Part shown: in pieces, positions 11,296 through 21,517 of the stretch | Position numbering within the stretch: the first letter of the stretch is position 1 | Layout: the number at the start of each line of letters is the position of its first letter | Assembly (NCBI RefSeq): GCF_025961225.1 | Contig: NZ_JAOQNG010000001.1 | Coordinates: 2,824,001-2,888,000 of the forward strand | Origin: Azospirillum canadense | Lineage (GTDB): Bacteria > Pseudomonadota > Alphaproteobacteria > Azospirillales > Azospirillaceae | DNA length: 64,000 nt | Reading direction: 5' to 3' | Position numbers and translations under genes: made by a program | The notes under the pieces: generated by a model | Databases searched by the model: none | Seen by the model: only the letters and a program-made list of their open reading frames with translations | What the model was told of the DNA's origin: nothing

Positions 11296-12318
11296 TCAAT
11301 AGATCAGCTCGTTCTCGCCACTGCCTTCGGAGATGACGATTTCGCCGCGGGCCGCCAGATCCTTGGCGAGCTGGACCATGTACATCTGGGATTCGTCCAC
11401 CTCGCGGACGCGGACGGGGCCCATGGCGGCCATGTCCTCGCGCAGGATCTTCGCGGCGCGTTCGGACATGTTGGAGAAGAACAGGTCCTTCAGCGTCTCC
11501 GACGCGCCCTTCAGGGCGGTGGCGAGCTTCTGCTTGTCGACGCTGCGCAGCAAGGCCTGGACGCCGGAGGGGTCGAGCTTCGACAGGTCCTCGAAGGTGA
11601 ACATCAGCGACTTGATGCGCTCCGCGCTGTCGCGGTTGCGTTCCTCCAGGGCGGCCATGAAGCGGTGCTCGGTCGTGCGGTCCAGGCCGTTGAAGATTTC
11701 GGCCAGCATTTCGTGGCTGTCGCGGCGGCTGGTGCGGGCGAGGTTGGTCATGAACTCGGTGCGCAGGGTGCGCTCCACGTCGTCCAGAACCTCCTTCTGC
11801 ACGGCCTCCATGCGCAGCATGCGCATGATGACCTCCATGGCGAAGCTTTCCGGCAGCTGGGTCAGCACGCGGCCGGCGTGCTCCGGGCGGATCTTCGACA
11901 GCACCACGGCCACGGTCTGCGGGTATTCGTTCTTCAGGTAGTTGGACAGCACCGACTCGTTCACGTTGGCGAGCTTGTCCCACATGGTGCGGCCGGCGGG
12001 ACCACGGATTTCCTCCATGATCGAGTCGACCTTGTCCTTGGGCAGGGTCTTCAGCAGCAGGCGTTCGGTGCTGTCGAAGGAGCCGACCAGGGAGCCGGTG
12101 GCCGACATCTGCTCCGCGAACTCCACGAACAGGCGCTCGATGAGGTTGGCGGAGACGGTGCCCAGGTTCGCCATCACCTGGGACAGCTCCTTGATCTCCT
12201 CGTCGTCCATCATCGCGAACAGCTTGGAGGAATGCTCGTCGCCCAGCGCCAGCATCAGGATGGCCGCCTTCTCCGGACCGGTGAGGGTGCGATAATCCTC
12301 ACGAACCTTCAGCGCCAT
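11296..12318 (-). CDS. fliG: Flagellar motor switch protein FliG
   Basis: Rotor protein of 340 residues at the flagellar C-ring that couples stator torque to rotation. The N-terminal domain starts [16 protein letters not shown]. The middle domain has [12 protein letters not shown] (residues 130-141; the usual EHPQ motif reads EYPQ), and the C-terminal torque domain has [11 protein letters not shown] and the charged helix with KILREDM. The ATG at 12318 has GGAGG upstream. No other flagellar genes are nearby; the gene stands alone between a regulator and an aminopeptidase. Length and domain order are normal. Confidence 0.95.
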   Translation of the reverse strand: MALKVREDYRTLTGPEKAAILMLALGDEHSSKLFAMMDDEEIKELSQVMANLGTVSANLIERLFVEFAEQMSATGSLVGSFDSTERLLLKTLPKDKVDSIMEEIRGPAGRTMWDKLANVNESVLSNYLKNEYPQTVAVVLSKIRPEHAGRVLTQLPESFAMEVIMRMLRMEAVQKEVLDDVERTLRTEFMTNLARTSRRDSHEMLAEIFNGLDRTTEHRFMAALEERNRDSAERIKSLMFTFEDLSKLDPSGVQALLRSVDKQKLATALKGASETLKDLFFSNMSERAAKILREDMAAMGPVRVREVDESQMYMVQLAKDLAARGEIVISEGSGENELIY

Positions 12319-12401
12319 GACTTCCGCCTCCAAAGACACGAACCGGCACCAAAGCCTGCCAGTATTATCCTTTGGTTTTAGCCCTTTCCGAATCGTCAAT
12401 C

Positions 12402-12426
12402 CACCCCCGCGACGGGCGCGGGGGTG
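12402..12426 (-). terminator. Hairpin between aminopeptidase gene and fliG
   Basis: A 10-bp perfect inverted repeat (arms 12402-12411 and 12417-12426, loop ACGGG) lies 38 bp past the stop of the M17 peptidase gene and before fliG on the same strand. On the minus strand only a few T residues follow, so termination may be partial. Confidence 0.45.
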
Positions 12427-12463
12427 ACAATTTTAACCATATGTGATCGATTGAGGTTTCCGC

Positions 12464-13864
12464 TCAACCAAACCGCTTGGCGATGACCGCGTAGGCCGCG
12501 CGCAGGCCCAGCGCTTCGCCGCCTTCCGGACGGCCGGGACGGCTGGAGCTGTTCCAGGCGAAGGTGTCCAGGTGCGCCCAAGGCGTGTCCTTGGACACGA
12601 ACTCCTGGAGAAAGAGGCCCGCGGTGATGGCGCCGGCCATGCCGTTGGTGGTGACGTTGTTGATGTCGGCCACCTTGCTGTCCAGCCCCTTGCGGTAGGG
12701 CGCCCACAACGGCAGGCGCCACAGCGGGTCGTTGTGCTCCTGCCCCGCGGCCAGCAGGTCGTCGGCGAGATCGTCGCTGTTGGAGAAGAGCGCCGGCAGC
12801 TCCGGCCCCAGGGCGACGCGGGCGGCCCCCGTCAGGGTGGCGAAGTCGATCAGCAGGGCGGGCTTTTCCGAATCGGCCTCGGCCAGCGCGTCGCACAGGA
12901 TCAGGCGGCCTTCCGCGTCGGTGTTGCCGACCTCCACCGTCAGGCCCTTGCGGGTCTTCAGCACATCCATCGGCTTGAAGGCGTTGCCGGAAATGACGTT
13001 CTCCACCGCCGGCACCAGCACGCGCAGCCGCACCGGCAGCCCGGCCATCATCACCATGCGGGCGAGCGCCAGCGCGTGCGCCGCCCCGCCCATGTCCTTC
13101 TTCATCAGCAGCATGCCGGACGACGGCTTGATGTCCAGGCCGCCGCTGTCGAAGCAGACGCCCTTGCCGACGATGGTGACCTTGGGGTGGTCCGGGTTGC
13201 CCCAGCGCAGGTCGATCAGCCGCGGCTCTCGCGGGCTGGCGCGACCGACGGCGTGGATGGCCGGGTAGTCGCGGTCGAGCAGCGCGTCGCCGACGATCAC
13301 GGCGATCGCGGCCTCGAACTCCTCAGCCAGAGCGGCGGCGGCGTTGGCCAGCTCCGCGGGCCCGAGGTCGTTGGCCGGCGTGTTGACGAGGTCGCGCAGC
13401 AGATAGGTCGCGGTCGCCGTGCGCTGCACCGCGCCCTGGTCGGCGTGCTTCGGCCAGACCAGTCCGGCGAAGCCTTTCTCCGACTTCTTGTAGCGGTCGA
13501 AGCGGTAGCTGCCGAGCGCCCAGCCCAGCGCCAGCCGCGTGGCGGCACGGCCGTCGAGCTTGGCGTCGGTCTCCTCGTCCAGGCGGTAGCTGCCCGGCGG
13601 CAGGCCGCCCGGCAGGCCGGCGAGGCCCCAGAGATCGTCGAGCGCCGAGACGCCGACCAGCACCCGGGCGACCGTCCCGCCCTCCCCCGGCAGGAAGGCG
13701 GTGGAGCCGGCCTCCGCCGCGAAGTTGACGGCCTTCACCCAGGCCGCAATGGCGTCCTTCTGGGCGGGCGGCTGGGACTCCAGCCAGCCGGACAGACCGG
13801 CCTTGGTCAGCGGGGTGATGGTCACGGTGCCGGTGCCGGCCGTGGCGAGCAGGGTGGCGAGCAA
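12464..13864 (-). CDS. M17 leucyl aminopeptidase-family protein
   Basis: Cytosolic metallo-aminopeptidase of 466 residues that removes N-terminal residues from peptides. The metal and active-site region is clear: VGKGVCFDSGGLDIK near residues 233-247 and the family signature NTDAEGRL near 312-319. A second catalytic region (MKKDMGGAA) lies between them. The N-terminal domain is divergent from E. coli PepA, as in the shorter alphaproteobacterial group of this family. The start is TTG at 13864 with AAGGA about 8 nt upstream; no ATG fits well. It reads towards fliG but is separated from it by a hairpin. Confidence 0.9.
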   Translation of the reverse strand: MLATLLATAGTGTVTITPLTKAGLSGWLESQPPAQKDAIAAWVKAVNFAAEAGSTAFLPGEGGTVARVLVGVSALDDLWGLAGLPGGLPPGSYRLDEETDAKLDGRAATRLALGWALGSYRFDRYKKSEKGFAGLVWPKHADQGAVQRTATATYLLRDLVNTPANDLGPAELANAAAALAEEFEAAIAVIVGDALLDRDYPAIHAVGRASPREPRLIDLRWGNPDHPKVTIVGKGVCFDSGGLDIKPSSGMLLMKKDMGGAAHALALARMVMMAGLPVRLRVLVPAVENVISGNAFKPMDVLKTRKGLTVEVGNTDAEGRLILCDALAEADSEKPALLIDFATLTGAARVALGPELPALFSNSDDLADDLLAAGQEHNDPLWRLPLWAPYRKGLDSKVADINNVTTNGMAGAITAGLFLQEFVSKDTPWAHLDTFAWNSSSRPGRPEGGEALGLRAAYAVIAKRFG

Positions 13865-14239
13865 GACGGGCGTCCTTCAGAAGACGGGAAACAGGGTCAA
13901 GAGGATGGCGCGGCGAAGCGGCCCTGAAAAGGGGGCAATGGGACCGATCCGGGGCGTGCGATCGAATGAAACGCTGTGAAACGCCATGAAACACAAGCGA
14001 CGGTGATGTTTCACCGGTGCCCCTCTCCGGCGACATAAGACTTTTATCCTATATGATCGTGGAGGATGAGGCAACAGGGCGGCGCGCAAGTCCCCCTCTC
14101 CTGCCCCCGGCGGGAGAGGGCTTCGAATTGCATTCTTTTGAAGCGATTGCCCTGGGGACCGATCGCGGAAAGGCTGTATTGTGGCGCTCCACATGGTCCG
14201 ACATTTCTCCAGACCAATTTTCAACACGGGGGATTCATC
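13865..14239. other. Divergent intergenic region, 375 bp
   Basis: This region separates the leftward peptidase gene from the rightward GST gene. It has no convincing coding frame. It contains an AT-rich patch near 14038-14056, a small Family C-like hairpin at 14094-14120, and presumably the two divergent promoters, which I cannot place with confidence. Confidence 0.6.
14094..14120. repeat. Small Family C-like hairpin
   Basis: CCCTCTCC and GGAGAGGG arms (14094-14101 and 14113-14120) flank TGCCCCCGGCG. It resembles one half of the larger Family C elements at 6144-6250 and 24441-24569. Confidence 0.6.
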
Positions 14240-14917
14240 ATGACCGAGTTGACGCTCATCATCGGCAACAAGGCCTTTTCGTCCTGGTCGATGCGCCCGT
14301 GGCTGGCGCTGAAGCACAGCGGCCTGCCTTTCCAGGAGATTCTGATCCCGCTGCGCCAGCCGGACACCGCCGCGCGCATCGCGGAACATTCGCCGTCGGG
14401 CCGGGTGCCCAGCCTGCGGGATGGTGATCGGGTGATCTGGGATTCGCTGGCGATCTGCGAGTATCTGGCGGAGATCGCCCCCGCGGCCGGGCTGTGGCCG
14501 GAGGACGCCGGGGCGCGCGCGGTGGCGCGGTCGGTGTCGGCGGAGATGCATTCGGGCTTCGTGGGCCTGCGCACCCACATGTCCATGGACCTGAAGGCGA
14601 TGCGCCCCGGCGTTGGCCACAACCCGGAAAGCGAGGCGGACATCGCTCGCGTGCTGGAGTTGTGGCGCGCGACGCGGGAGCGGTTCGGGGCGGATGGTCC
14701 CTTCCTGTTCGGCCGCTTCTCCATCGCCGACGCCATGTACGCGCCGGTGGTGACGCGCTTCATCACCTACGGCGTCGAGATGGACGAGGTCGGGCGCGCC
14801 TACGCCGAGGCGGTGATGAGCCTGCCGGCCATGAAGGAATGGGTGGCCGCCGCCAAGGCCGAGCCGTGGGACATCTACACGGACGAACGCCCGACCGGCG
14901 TGTTCGTCGCGCCGTAA
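14240..14917 (+). CDS. Glutathione S-transferase family protein
   Basis: Predicted cytosolic GST of 225 residues. The N-terminal thioredoxin-like domain starts LTLIIGNKAFSSWSMRPWLAL, with Ser residues near position 14-17 in the place of the catalytic Ser/Cys. The GSH-binding segment SGRVPSLRDGD with the cis-Pro, and the IWDSLAICEYLAE helix, follow. The all-alpha C-terminal domain contains FLFGRFSIADAMYAPVV, a typical GST block. The ATG is preceded by GGGGGA. The substrate is unknown. It ends 4 bp before a Family A inverted repeat that separates it from the opposing kinase gene. Confidence 0.9.
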   Translation: MTELTLIIGNKAFSSWSMRPWLALKHSGLPFQEILIPLRQPDTAARIAEHSPSGRVPSLRDGDRVIWDSLAICEYLAEIAPAAGLWPEDAGARAVARSVSAEMHSGFVGLRTHMSMDLKAMRPGVGHNPESEADIARVLELWRATRERFGADGPFLFGRFSIADAMYAPVVTRFITYGVEMDEVGRAYAEAVMSLPAMKEWVAAAKAEPWDIYTDERPTGVFVAP

Positions 14918-14921
14918 AGGA

Positions 14922-15005
14922 TTCACCACCAAGGCACCAAGGCACCAAGAGTCCACGCCGTGCCGGTCGCGAGGATTCTTGGTGTCTTGGTGCCTTGGTG
15001 GTGAA
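14922..15005. repeat. Family A inverted repeat (CACCAAGG type)
   Basis: Two 30-nt arms (14922-14951 and 14976-15005) are inverted copies matching at 28 of 30 positions, with a 24-nt loop. The motif is built from CACCAAGGCACCAAG. It sits between the convergent GST and kinase genes and could serve both as a transcription stop. Other copies are at 25930-26004 and 60875-60947. Confidence 0.9.
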
Positions 15006-15011
15006 AATCCC

Positions 15012-17732
15012 TCACCCCAGCAACCCCGTCATCACCGCGCGCAATTGCGCCGGCTTCACGGGTTTGTTCAGGACGTGGCAGCCCTTGGACTGCGCCTCCT
15101 CCACCACTTCGGCGGTGCGGTTGGCGGTGATCAGGACCGAAGGCAGCTGCGTCCCACAACGCTCGCGCACGCGGGCGATCTCGGTGAAGCCGATCACGCC
15201 GTTGTCCAGGTGGTAGTCGGCGAACAGCACGTCGGGCGTTGCGCTGTCGAGCGCCCGCAGGGCCTCGTCGCCGCTGGCCGCCGTCGCGACGGTGCAGCCC
15301 CAGCCTTCCAGAAGCGCGCGCATGCCGGCCAGAACCGCCGGCTCGTTGTCGATGACCAGCACGCGGGTGCCGGCCAGCCGGTTGGTCGTCGTGCGCACCG
15401 GCGCCTCCAGCGCGCGGGCCGGGCGGGCGTAGCGGCCGAAGGGCACGGTGACCGCGAAGACGGACCCGCGGCCGGGCTGCGACCGCACGGTGATGGGGTG
15501 GTCCAGCATCCGCGCCACCCGGTCGACGATGGCGAGGCCGAGGCCCATGCCGCGCACCCGTTCGTTGGCGCAGGGCGTGTCGAGCCGCCGGAATTCCTGG
15601 AAGATCTCGCCCAGCTTGTCGGCCGGCACGCCGGGGCCGGTGTCGCACACCTCGATCCGCAGGCCGGCCGGGGTGCGCCGGCAACCGATCAGCACCTTTC
15701 CCGCGCCATCACCGGACGGGGGACAGGCCGGCGTGTAGCGCAGCGCGTTGGACAGGAAGTTCTGCAGGATGCGGCGCAGCAGGCGGATGTCGCTGCGCAC
15801 CACCGCGTGGCTGGCGACGACGCGCAAGTCCAGCCCGCGCTCCTTGGCGACCGCGGCGTATTCGGTGGCGAGCGCCCCCAACAGGCTCTGGATCGGGAAA
15901 TCGGCGACTTCTGGCCGCACGGCTCCCGCGTCCAGCTTGGAGATGTCCAGCAGCGTGGACAGCAAATCCTCCACCGAGGCCAGCGCCACGTCGAGGTTGT
16001 CGACCAGCCCGCGGCTGGGCTCCGGCTGCTCCAGATCGCCGAGCGCCGCGACGAACAGGCGGGCGGCGTTCAGCGGTTGCAGAAGGTCGTGGCTGGCCGC
16101 GGCCAGGAAGCGGGTCTTGGACAGGTTGGCCTGCTCCGCCTCCGCCTTGGCGAGGCGCAGGGCCTCCTCCGCCGCGATGCGCTCCGCGATTTCCTGCTGG
16201 AGCTGTGTGTTGAGGCGCGTCAGCTCCGCCGTGCGCTCGACGACGCGGCGCTCCAGGCTGTCCTTGGCGTCGGCCAAGGCCTCCGCCGCCATCCGGCGTT
16301 CGGTGATGTCGTGGATCAGGCCGAAATAGCCCAGGACCTCCCGCTTGCCGCCGCCCCGCTTCTCGCCGAAATGCGGGATGTAGGTGGCGACCGCGTAGCG
16401 CGGGGCGCCGTTCTCGCCGGGCAGGTCCAGCTCGAAGGTCACCTCCTCGCCGGCCAGCGCGCGCAGGATGTAGGTGCGCCGCGCCTCGTAGTAGAGGTCG
16501 CCGAGTGCGGCCCACATGGGCTGGCCCTCGATGTCCTCCCGCGCGCGGTTGAACCAGTTCTCGTAGGCCTTGTTGACGAAGCGGAAGCGCTGCTCCGCGT
16601 CCACGTAGGCGATCAGGGCCGGCACCGCGTCGGTGACCAGCCGGATGCGCTGCTCGCTGTCGCGCAGGGCCTGCTCGGCCCGCTTGCGCTCCGTGATGTC
16701 GGTGAAGGTCAGGACGAAGCCGCCGCCCGGCATGGGGTTGCGGCTGATTTCCAGGACCGTGTCGTCCAGCCAGGGCTGCTCCACAAGGCAGCTCGGCGCC
16801 ATCAGCGCGCGCAGCGACAGGCCCGCCTCGCCCATCGCCCCATCCCCCATCGCCGCATGGTGCAGGATGAATTCGGCAAAGCTGGCGCCCCGGCGCGCGA
16901 CGCTGTCCGGCAGGCGCAGCAAGGCGGCGAAGCGCTCGTTCCAGGCGACCAGCCGCTGGTCGCGGTCGTAGACGCCGACCCCCTGCGCGATGTTGTCGAG
17001 CGTGGCCTGGAGGAGCGCCGACTTTTCGGCCAGCTCGCGCTCGCGCCGGCGGGTCTCATGCTCCTTGATGTCGGTGATGTCGGTGTAGACGCCGACCACG
17101 CCGCCGTCGCGCGTCCGCCGCTCGTTCACCTGGATCCAGCGGCCGTCCGACAGGCGGTAGATGTAGGGGCCCTTCAGCTCCCGGTGCTGGGCCAGGCGCT
17201 GCGCCAGCCACAGGTCCGGCCGCGGGTAGGCATCGGCGACGGAGCGCGAGGAGGCGGCCAGCTCCGCGATGTCCTTGAACCGCACGCCCGGCATGATCTT
17301 GTCGCGGATTTCCGGCCACAGGGCCAGGTACTTGCTGTTGCAAAGCACCAGCCGGTCGTCGGCGTCGAAGATGGCGAACCCCTCGTTGACCGACTCGATG
17401 GCCTCCGACAGGCGGGTGCGCATGGTGTCGGCCAGTTCCTTCGCGCGGGCGAGGTCGCGGTGGCTGTCCTCCAGCTCGCGCAACGCCCGCTCCACCTCCA
17501 GCGTGCGCTCCCGCACCTTCTGCTCCAGCACGATGGCGGTCTGGAACAGGGAGAAGGCGCCGCCCTGGACGTCCATGGACCGTTCCACCCGGTCCATCAG
17601 CACCTGATTGATGCGGCGGAGCTTGGCGTTCTCACGCTCCAACCTGTCCAGCCGGGCGCGTTCGTCGCCGCTGAGCGGTGGTGTCGGCCCCAGTGGATCG
17701 GGAAGGTTGCGGTCGGAGAAGAGGATCGTCAT
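15012..17732 (-). CDS. nahK: PAS hybrid sensor histidine kinase, NahK-like
   Basis: Cytoplasmic hybrid kinase of 906 residues with no membrane segment. Order: N-terminal coiled coil (about 20-105), three PAS-type domains (about 110-225, 245-350 and 365-480), a second coiled coil, HisKA with the phospho-His in AAASHDLLQPLNA (about residue 546), HATPase with LQNFLSNALRYTP, DTGPGVPAD and GMGLGLAIVDRV, and a C-terminal receiver whose acceptor Asp is in LFADYHLDNG (about 838). It overlaps the upstream FIST gene by 4 bp (ATGA). This pairing is the known layout of NosP with NahK in Pseudomonas, where a FIST haem protein senses nitric oxide and controls the kinase. The role here is inferred from that likeness. 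Confidence 0.88.
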   Translation of the reverse strand: MTILFSDRNLPDPLGPTPPLSGDERARLDRLERENAKLRRINQVLMDRVERSMDVQGGAFSLFQTAIVLEQKVRERTLEVERALRELEDSHRDLARAKELADTMRTRLSEAIESVNEGFAIFDADDRLVLCNSKYLALWPEIRDKIMPGVRFKDIAELAASSRSVADAYPRPDLWLAQRLAQHRELKGPYIYRLSDGRWIQVNERRTRDGGVVGVYTDITDIKEHETRRRERELAEKSALLQATLDNIAQGVGVYDRDQRLVAWNERFAALLRLPDSVARRGASFAEFILHHAAMGDGAMGEAGLSLRALMAPSCLVEQPWLDDTVLEISRNPMPGGGFVLTFTDITERKRAEQALRDSEQRIRLVTDAVPALIAYVDAEQRFRFVNKAYENWFNRAREDIEGQPMWAALGDLYYEARRTYILRALAGEEVTFELDLPGENGAPRYAVATYIPHFGEKRGGGKREVLGYFGLIHDITERRMAAEALADAKDSLERRVVERTAELTRLNTQLQQEIAERIAAEEALRLAKAEAEQANLSKTRFLAAASHDLLQPLNAARLFVAALGDLEQPEPSRGLVDNLDVALASVEDLLSTLLDISKLDAGAVRPEVADFPIQSLLGALATEYAAVAKERGLDLRVVASHAVVRSDIRLLRRILQNFLSNALRYTPACPPSGDGAGKVLIGCRRTPAGLRIEVCDTGPGVPADKLGEIFQEFRRLDTPCANERVRGMGLGLAIVDRVARMLDHPITVRSQPGRGSVFAVTVPFGRYARPARALEAPVRTTTNRLAGTRVLVIDNEPAVLAGMRALLEGWGCTVATAASGDEALRALDSATPDVLFADYHLDNGVIGFTEIARVRERCGTQLPSVLITANRTAEVVEEAQSKGCHVLNKPVKPAQLRAVMTGLLG

Positions 17733-18904
17733 CGCGCACCTATGGCGACGCCGGTGAAGGTCTGGTTGACGTGCATGGCGTTGTACTGCTCGCCGTAGGC
17801 GCAGAAGCCGACGACGTTGTGCCGCGCCAGCGTGGCCGACATAACGTGCTTCAGCTGGCGCTGCTCCAGCTCCAGCCGGCGCAGGATGCAGTCGCAGCCG
17901 AGCACGAGGTCGGGCGGCCCGCCGACCTCCGCGGCCAGCTTCAGCATCATCGCCTCGAAATTCTCCACCGGGTCGACGCCGCGGGCGACGGTCAGCACGA
18001 TCCCCTCGTCGATGGCGCAGTAGAAGGTCAGGCTCTCGTCCTCGTTGACCTTCTGGATGGAGCGGACGTGATACTCGCCGCCGACGCGCACCACCACCGG
18101 ATGGGCGGCGAAGATCATCGGGGTCAGCGGTTCCCCCTCCAGCCCGACCATGCGGGCGTATTCGCGCCCCGCGGGCTCCGCGTTGATCTCCGTGACGATG
18201 CGGCGCTGCGGGTCGGCGCCAGTGACCACCATCTTGGCATCGGACGCCACGAAATGCTCGGTCCGAAACACCACGAAGCGACGCGCGGTGGTAACCAGCA
18301 TCAGAACCGCGGCGTTGGAATGGAACCGCCCCTCGTGCAGGACGAAGGTGCGCTCGAAGCGCAGCTCGTCGCCGGCGGAGCCGCCGAACAGCGGGATGTC
18401 CATCAGCACGCTGTGCAGCGCACTGACCACCATCTCCTCCGCCCGCGACATGCCGTCGATCATCAGGAAGGCGAAGCAGCCATAGTCGCGGAAGGCGTCG
18501 GCGCGGGCGGCGAGTGCGGCGTCGCGCTGCGCCAGCACCTCGCGCAGGACGCGCGGCGCCTCGGCGATGGAGAAGCGGTCGAGGTCGTCGATGCGCTGCG
18601 CCGCGATGGTGAAGTCGGTTTTTGGGAAGCCGATGCCGACGAGCGACCCGGCGGCGTAGCCGAAGGGCGTGATCTCCCCCGCCGTGGTGCAGCCGATCAC
18701 CGGGATGGGACCGAACAGCTCCGCCAGCGCCGCCGCCAGCTCCTCCTGGTCGTAATGGGCGGAGCAGAAGACCAGGGCCATCTCCAGCTCTGCCCCACCG
18801 CGCAGCCCCTCATACAGCTCCCGCGCCGCGGTCCGCGCGTCCTCGGCCATGGAGACCGCGCGGGGCAGAGGCGGACGGGTGGGCGCGTCGAACAGGGAAT
18901 CCAT
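17729..18904 (-). CDS. nosP: FIST-domain sensor protein, NosP-like
   Basis: Soluble protein with FIST N and C domains, 391 residues from the ATG at 18904. FIST_N begins at MALVFCSAHYDQEEL and contains PVIGCTTAGEI; the C-terminal FIST part has EPLTPMIFAAHPV and the ending VVGFCAYGEQYNAMHVNQT. FIST proteins act as ligand sensors; the NosP branch binds NO through haem. The start is uncertain: in-frame ATGs at 18955 and 19060 are possible, but a start above about 19087 is unlikely because a terminator lies there. Its stop overlaps the kinase start, so the two are translationally coupled. Confidence 0.82.
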   Translation of the reverse strand: MDSLFDAPTRPPLPRAVSMAEDARTAARELYEGLRGGAELEMALVFCSAHYDQEELAAALAELFGPIPVIGCTTAGEITPFGYAAGSLVGIGFPKTDFTIAAQRIDDLDRFSIAEAPRVLREVLAQRDAALAARADAFRDYGCFAFLMIDGMSRAEEMVVSALHSVLMDIPLFGGSAGDELRFERTFVLHEGRFHSNAAVLMLVTTARRFVVFRTEHFVASDAKMVVTGADPQRRIVTEINAEPAGREYARMVGLEGEPLTPMIFAAHPVVVRVGGEYHVRSIQKVNEDESLTFYCAIDEGIVLTVARGVDPVENFEAMMLKLAAEVGGPPDLVLGCDCILRRLELEQRQLKHVMSATLARHNVVGFCAYGEQYNAMHVNQTFTGVAIGAR

Positions 18905-19246
18905 CGGTGTGCCGTTGTGGTGGCGGGGAGCGGAAAGCAGCGGCATGGCGTCCATCGCCCCCAAACGGAGGAAGTCGGCAACAGGCCGGCGGGTGACCCA
19001 TAGGTTATCCCACCCCGGCGCCCGGGGGAAAGCCGCCGGAAGCCGTCGTGCATTCGACATTGGTATAAGGACGACACCACGATGCGAAAAAGGCGCCTCC
19101 CGCTGTCGCGGGGGCGCCGAGTTCGGTTCCATATGCACCGCCGCGCGGGGAGGTCAGCATGAACACGGATCAGCTGCCCTGCGGCCGTACCGACCGGGGA
19201 AATCTCCCGAAGTCGGTGTCACCATACCGTTTTCCCGTAAAGAGCG
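18905..19246. other. Intergenic region upstream of the FIST gene
   Basis: This 342-bp stretch lies between two leftward units. It holds the terminator at 19087-19118 for the aldehyde dehydrogenase operon and should hold the promoter of the FIST-kinase operon. I see no separate gene. The proximal part may code for a longer FIST N-terminus if a start at 18955 or 19060 is used. Confidence 0.5.
19087..19118 (-). terminator. Intrinsic terminator of the ALDH-DUF779 operon
   Basis: A GC-rich stem (GGCGCCTCCCGC paired with GCGGGGGCGCC, one bulge) runs into five A residues on the plus strand, which read as five T residues after the hairpin on the minus strand. It lies about 130 nt after the DUF779 stop and limits how far upstream the FIST gene can start. 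Confidence 0.75.
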
Positions 19247-19630
19247 CTATGCCAATTTCGTCATAACGGAAGACTGGTGCCGCAAATCCTCCGCCTCCTC
19301 ATCGGTGAACAGGCGGGAGCGGGTGAGGAAGCGCACGCCCTCCGGCGCCTCCAGCGAGAAGCTGGCGCCGCGCCCCGGCACGACGTCGATGATCAGCTGG
19401 GTGTGCTCCCAATAGGCGAACTGGGCGGCCCCCATATAGAAGGGGCAGCTTCCGATTTCCCCCAGTCGCACGTCCTGCCCGCCCGGCTTGAACTCCCCCT
19501 CCATGAAGCACATCGGCGCGCTGCCGTCGCAGCAGCCGCCGGACTGGTGGAAGAACAGGGGACCGTACAGCCCGCGCAGCTTTTCGATCAGCTCCAGCGC
19601 GGCCGGTGTGGCGACGACGCGTTCGACCAT
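19247..19630 (-). CDS. DUF779 protein, partner of aldehyde dehydrogenase
   Basis: Small protein of 127 residues in the DUF779 family. The conserved Cys region SGGCCDGSAPMCF (Cys near 33, 34 and 41) and GSCPFYMG (Cys near 62) could bind metal, as could H28 nearby. Family knowledge: DUF779 genes very often follow NAD-dependent aldehyde dehydrogenases of the AldB/ExaC type, but their exact job is not settled. The ATG at 19630 has GGAG about 9 nt upstream. The gene is 123 bp downstream of such a dehydrogenase gene, in the same orientation, with a palindrome between them. Confidence 0.9.
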   Translation of the reverse strand: MVERVVATPAALELIEKLRGLYGPLFFHQSGGCCDGSAPMCFMEGEFKPGGQDVRLGEIGSCPFYMGAAQFAYWEHTQLIIDVVPGRGASFSLEAPEGVRFLTRSRLFTDEEAEDLRHQSSVMTKLA

Positions 19631-19710
19631 GGGCGGATGCTCCAAGGAAAACAGGCCGGAGGCCGCGAGGCCCCCGGCCGGAAGGTCACAGGGAGGAGAC
19701 AATGCTGGCA

Positions 19711-19745
19711 ACAATCCCCTCTCCCATCGAGGGAGAGGGGATTGT
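19711..19745. repeat. Perfect 15-bp palindrome inside the ALDH operon
   Basis: Arms ACAATCCCCTCTCCC (19711-19725) and GGGAGAGGGGATTGT (19731-19745) are perfect inverted copies around ATCGA. The core is the Family C motif. It lies between the aldehyde dehydrogenase stop and the DUF779 gene and may tune expression of the second gene. Confidence 0.85.
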
Positions 19746-19753
19746 TCAGGCCC

Positions 19754-21274
<1,521 letters not shown>

Positions 21275-21339
21275 GACGCTTTCCTCCCAACGCGAATTGA
21301 AGCTTGCTGCGCGAAACGCGGTCGTTGTGCGGATTTTGC

Positions 21340-21355
21340 CATATCGCCCGATATG
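21340..21355. promoter_or_regulatory. Palindromic candidate operator CATATCG-CC-CGATATG
   Basis: A perfect 7-bp inverted repeat with a 2-nt spacer sits in the 243-bp gap between the aldehyde dehydrogenase gene and the ModE-like gene, 66 bp from the dehydrogenase GTG. The sequence is AT-richer than its surroundings. It could bind the adjacent ModE-like regulator or another dimeric factor; this is inference only. Confidence 0.45.
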
Positions 21356-21517
21356 CGTTTCCCGTCACAGCGCCCTGCTGTTATCGCGGCTTTCGGCCCA
21401 GGCGGTAAATTCGACTTTCGTTGCAGAGGACGCCCGACGCGATTTCCGGAATGACCCCACGGCGCGAAATGGTACCTTGGGCCAGAGGACACCCCGCGAT
21501 CCGGCGAGACGAAGGAC

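Noticed and set aside
14979..17798. A 939-codon open frame on the plus strand across the kinase gene
   Set aside because: Antisense shadow of the hybrid kinase. Composition is His/Arg/Gln/Val-rich with no motifs.
19061..19138. Longest possible N-terminus of the FIST protein, from 19138
   Set aside because: It would run through the intrinsic terminator at 19087-19118 of the upstream operon and adds sequence with no FIST likeness.
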